16,612 nt of DNA from Simkania negevensis (GTDB taxonomy: Bacteria > Chlamydiota > Chlamydiia > Chlamydiales > Simkaniaceae): positions 1-16,612 of the forward strand of contig JACPWA010000067.1 in assembly GCA_016191565.1 (NCBI GenBank). Direction: 5' to 3'. The notes under the pieces are model-generated. The model had not been told where the DNA came from. It saw only the letters and a list, made by a program, of their open reading frames with translations, and made no database searches. Positions 14,106 through 16,612 of this stretch are shown one piece after another (within the stretch, counting starts at the first letter, position 1; every line of letters begins with the position of its first letter). Position numbers and translations under genes: made by a program.

Positions 14106-14134
14106 TACTATTGCCTTGGGTTAATACTAAATAT

Positions 14135-14156
14135 AAAAAAAGAGCTAACTTTTTTT
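14135..14156 (-). terminator. Weak A/U hairpin over the ATPase stop codon
   Basis: On the minus strand A7 and G (ending the LLKKS codons) can pair with C and U7 around the TAG stop, giving a weak stem that ends in a U-run. It could cause partial termination before the exported-protein gene; the stem contains almost no G-C pairs. Confidence 0.25.
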
Positions 14157-16124
14157 CAGCAAGCGAAGCCCATTTAAGATCACGAGAAGAGAGGCTCCCG
14201 TATCAGCGGCAATTGCCATCCAAAGAGAGGAAAAGCCAAGCAGGGTTAACGTAAAGACAAGAAACTTCACTGAAAGAGAAAAACTGATATTTTGTTTGAT
14301 CACTTTTAGAGCGCGCCTTCCATGGGAAATTAGCCAGGGAACTTGCGAAAGATCATCTCCCATCAGAGCAATGTCAGCGGCCTTAATCGCCACCTCTGTA
14401 CCCATAGCCCCCATGGCAATGCCGCAACAAGCAGCAGCCATAGCTGGCGCATCGTTGATCCCATCGCCAATCATCGCTACTGTTTTCCACTTTTGTCTTA
14501 GTTTTTCAATGCTTTCCATCTTTTTCTCAGGCAAAAGTTCTGCCTGAACATGCTTGATACCGGCTAAGGACGCAATTGCCTGAGCGCTAGGAGTGTTGTC
14601 TCCCGTCAGCATCACAATCTCTTCTATTCCCAACTTCTTAAGCTCTTTAATCACTTCTTTGATCTTTTCACGAGGACGGTCCGCTACAGAGAGAAGGCCA
14701 CAAACATGGTTGTCATTGCCAATGGCAATCATCGAATGGCCTGCATCTTCAAGTGAGAGAGCCAGTTGGTGGATCTCCTCTGTTTCTTGCTTCATCTCAT
14801 GTAGAAAAAGATGTGAGCCAATCCAATAGCGCTTCCCTAAATAGATCCCTTCTGCTCCCTTCCCTCTGATCACACTAAACTCTTCGGCCCTTTCAGGGCA
14901 GATCTCTCTCCTTTTAGCTTCTTTTAAAATGGCCCGGGCAATGGGATGCTCGCTAGCAGCCTCTAACGCTGCTGCCCGCTCTAAAAGCTCTTCTTCTGTA
15001 TGACCGCTGAGCGGTATGATCTTTTGCACCACAGGATGACCATAGGTAAGAGTACCTGTTTTATCTAGTGCCAGAGCTTTAAGTTTTCCCATGATCTCTA
15101 AAAAGCGTCCTCCTTTGATGATCACTCCATGGCGTGCAGAAGAAGCGATAGCAGCGGCCAGAGTTACTGGAGTAGAAATCACCAGAGCACAGGGACAAGC
15201 GATGATTAAAAAAGCTAAAGAGCGATAGAAAGACGAGCCCCAAGAAAAGGAAAAGAAAAAGGGCAAGACAAAGAGAAGAAAAAGAGAGATCCCGATCATG
15301 CAGGGAGTATAGATCCCGGCAAATTTTTCTATCAGTTCCTCTACCTTTGCTTTCTTTTTTTGCCCCTCCTCCACAAGTTGTCTCATCTGCGCTAAAGTGC
15401 TCTCTTCTCCTTTTTTTGCCACCTGAAATTCAAGAGCCCCCTCTTGATTCAATGTCCCAGCGTAGAGAAAATCACCCTTTTTTTTTAATGCAGGAAGGGA
15501 TTCTCCTGTAATCGGAGACTGATCTACTGAAGAACTCCCTTTCACAACTACCCCATCAAAAGAGATTCTCTCTCCTGGGTGAACGAGAAGATGATCTTCA
15601 AACCATTGACCAATTACCGCTGCTCCGATCACTGCAAGGAAGATGAGAAGATGCATATCAGGATGCAAGGTTTTTGCACTAAGCAAAACTTTTGGAAGAA
15701 CAAAATAGACCCCAAACACAATGGAAATAAGGTAAAAGAAAAGAGCTAAAAGAGGAGGAGAAGAAAAGCTCTCTTCTCCAGCAAAAAACACCCTCCAATC
15801 CAACGAAATCAGAAAATGGAAAAGGATTCCAAAGAGGAGAAAGAGACCAGAAAGAATTGTGAAAAGAAAAGTCCCTTTTCTTTCAAAAAAAGTCTGAGAT
15901 TGTTCCCTCTCCTCCCAAAAGCGAGCCTTCATCCCTGCCCTTGCCACCAACTCGATAAGCTGATGGGGGGTAATCTCTGCTGGATCATAGAAAAGACTCA
16001 TCTTGCTGCGCAGCAGATCAAATAGAGGGTCCTCTATCCCTTCTTTATCTCTGAAGACCCCTCGCAACAGCTTTGCCTCTTCTGCACAATCAAGCCCTTG
16101 GATGTAAAGATGTAGCTCTTTCAT
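14145..16124 (-). CDS. zntA: Zn/Cd/Pb-type P1B ATPase (ZntA-like) with apparent internal in-frame deletion
   Basis: 659 aa, heavy-metal efflux pump of the inner membrane. The N-terminal HMA domain uses a GLDCAEEA motif (C13 then two Glu), a known acidic variant of GMTCxxC. Other landmarks: TGES 206-209 (actuator domain), CPC 310-312 in the metal-path helix, DKTGT 354-358 (phosphorylated D354), SEHP 391-394, TGDN 507-510, GDGINDAP 553-560, K620 and D641 (ADTGASLLVILNGLRL), the last two marking the Zn/Cd/Pb subgroup. At residues 170-183 the sequence jumps from VIGQWFE to DHLLVHPGERISFDG. Relatives such as E. coli ZntA (732 aa) have about 60-65 residues there: the next transmembrane helix, the LExxxxxRAR linker and the start of the actuator domain. 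The frame is intact (junction near 15594-15599), so a shortened protein is made, probably impaired. Start ATG has no clear ribosome binding site. Confidence 0.93.
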   Translation of the reverse strand: MKELHLYIQGLDCAEEAKLLRGVFRDKEGIEDPLFDLLRSKMSLFYDPAEITPHQLIELVARAGMKARFWEEREQSQTFFERKGTFLFTILSGLFLLFGILFHFLISLDWRVFFAGEESFSSPPLLALFFYLISIVFGVYFVLPKVLLSAKTLHPDMHLLIFLAVIGAAVIGQWFEDHLLVHPGERISFDGVVVKGSSSVDQSPITGESLPALKKKGDFLYAGTLNQEGALEFQVAKKGEESTLAQMRQLVEEGQKKKAKVEELIEKFAGIYTPCMIGISLFLLFVLPFFFSFSWGSSFYRSLAFLIIACPCALVISTPVTLAAAIASSARHGVIIKGGRFLEIMGKLKALALDKTGTLTYGHPVVQKIIPLSGHTEEELLERAAALEAASEHPIARAILKEAKRREICPERAEEFSVIRGKGAEGIYLGKRYWIGSHLFLHEMKQETEEIHQLALSLEDAGHSMIAIGNDNHVCGLLSVADRPREKIKEVIKELKKLGIEEIVMLTGDNTPSAQAIASLAGIKHVQAELLPEKKMESIEKLRQKWKTVAMIGDGINDAPAMAAACCGIAMGAMGTEVAIKAADIALMGDDLSQVPWLISHGRRALKVIKQNISFSLSVKFLVFTLTLLGFSSLWMAIAADTGASLLVILNGLRLLKKS

Positions 16125-16201
16125 TTTAGTCTTATAAAAGCCTATCGTTTAATCTATTAATATGAGATTCTTACTTAACTTTATAGTATTAAGATACTCC
16201 G

Positions 16202-16612
16202 ATGAAGCTAAAAAATCTCCTCCTTAAATCCCTGGTCACTTTTTTTGGGAGACCCAGAAAAAAGACCTATAGCCATCCCTCTTACCCTCGCATACTAGTT
16301 GTATCGACTACAGGACTCGGAGATACCCTATGGGGAACCCCAGCTATTCGGGCGATCAAAAAAAGTTTTCCTAAAGCTTTTCTTTCGGTTCTTACAAGCC
16401 CAATTGGTAAAACACTTTTAGAAAAAAATCCCTATATCGATCAGCTTTACGTTCTAGGGCAAAATAGTTTCCTTTCTCTTCTAAAGATTCTTCCCAAGCT
16501 CCGCAGAGAACACTTTGAGACTGTCCTTATTTTCCACACCTCTCAAAGATTTATTCTCCCTGTTTGTCGACTCATCCGCTCTGCAAATGTGATCGGAACA
16601 GAAGGGATAAAT
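16202..16612 (+). CDS. GT9 (heptosyltransferase-family) glycosyltransferase, N-terminal part
   Basis: 137 codons from the ATG at 16202, open to the right edge of the window, so 3'-partial. After about 28 basic and hydrophobic residues comes RILVVSTTGLGDTLWGTPAI, the family's first strand and GxGD loop, with D41 in the position of the catalytic-base aspartate of WaaC/WaaF. AIKKSFPKAFLSVLTSPIG and NPYIDQLYVL continue the Rossmann-like N-terminal domain. These enzymes add sugars, typically heptose, to lipopolysaccharide core or similar glycans at the cytoplasmic face. Acceptor and donor cannot be told from this part. It is divergent from the ATPase gene, with a 77-nt AT-rich gap. No clear ribosome binding site precedes the ATG. 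Confidence 0.85.
   Translation, partial: MKLKNLLLKSLVTFFGRPRKKTYSHPSYPRILVVSTTGLGDTLWGTPAIRAIKKSFPKAFLSVLTSPIGKTLLEKNPYIDQLYVLGQNSFLSLLKILPKLRREHFETVLIFHTSQRFILPVCRLIRSANVIGTEGIN

Noticed and set aside
16185..16198. AGTAT-TAAG-ATACT dyad between the divergent ATPase and glycosyltransferase genes as an operator
   Set aside because: Arms of only 5 bp in AT-rich DNA; too short to distinguish from chance, and no metal-responsive regulator gene is nearby.
1..16612. CRISPR arrays, tRNA, rRNA genes or prophage modules
   Set aside because: No regularly spaced direct repeats, no cloverleaf-like or rRNA sequence and no phage genes were seen on either strand.

Overview
The window looks like a chromosomal segment from a member of the Chlamydiota, most likely one of the amoeba-associated ('environmental') families. 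The basis is the gene set: glycogen phosphorylase, EF-P with its lysine ligase, glutamine-dependent NAD synthase, an SLC6-type Na+ transporter, an ArtJ-like binding lipoprotein, a ZntA-like P-type ATPase and a GT9 glycosyltransferase. These are interleaved with proteins that carry the two-lobed hydrophobic segment typical of inclusion-membrane (Inc) proteins. The placement is inferred from gene content; no rRNA, tRNA or other marker is present.

Layout, left to right. (1) 48-2029: two overlapping paralogous genes, each encoding an N-terminal RING-H2-like zinc finger, a paired hydrophobic segment and a shared C-terminal region. They are candidate membrane-anchored ubiquitin ligase effectors. 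(2) 2095-4659: glycogen phosphorylase. (3) 4764-6179: two Inc-like genes, one with a coiled coil of almost 200 residues. (4) 6279-7700: EF-P followed by its modifying enzyme EpmA. The EF-P gene is cut at codon 121 by a 101-bp palindromic MITE-like element, and its 3' third is gone. (5) 7797-9437, minus strand: NAD synthase, convergent with epmA across a 27-bp-arm inverted repeat. (6) 9609-12422: a large Inc-like gene followed after 3 nt by a neurotransmitter:sodium symporter-family gene that appears to lack transmembrane helix 5. (7) 12410-12740: a roughly 330-bp nested palindrome. It is a second copy of the 101-bp element, split by a different 161-bp palindromic element with a TAA target duplication and bracketed by a further 20-bp perfect inverted repeat. 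(8) 12774-16124, minus strand: solute-binding lipoprotein, an exported protein of unknown function, and a ZntA-type ATPase that appears to have lost about 65 residues in frame. (9) 16202-end: the start of a GT9 (heptosyltransferase-family) gene running off the window.

Two themes stand out. One is a high density of putative host-facing proteins: five Inc-like open reading frames, two with RING fingers, placed between metabolic genes. The other is local gene erosion. EF-P has lost domain III at a MITE, and two membrane transporters each lack a helix-containing block while staying in frame. All functional calls come from reading motifs by eye; no database search, structure prediction or alignment program was run.
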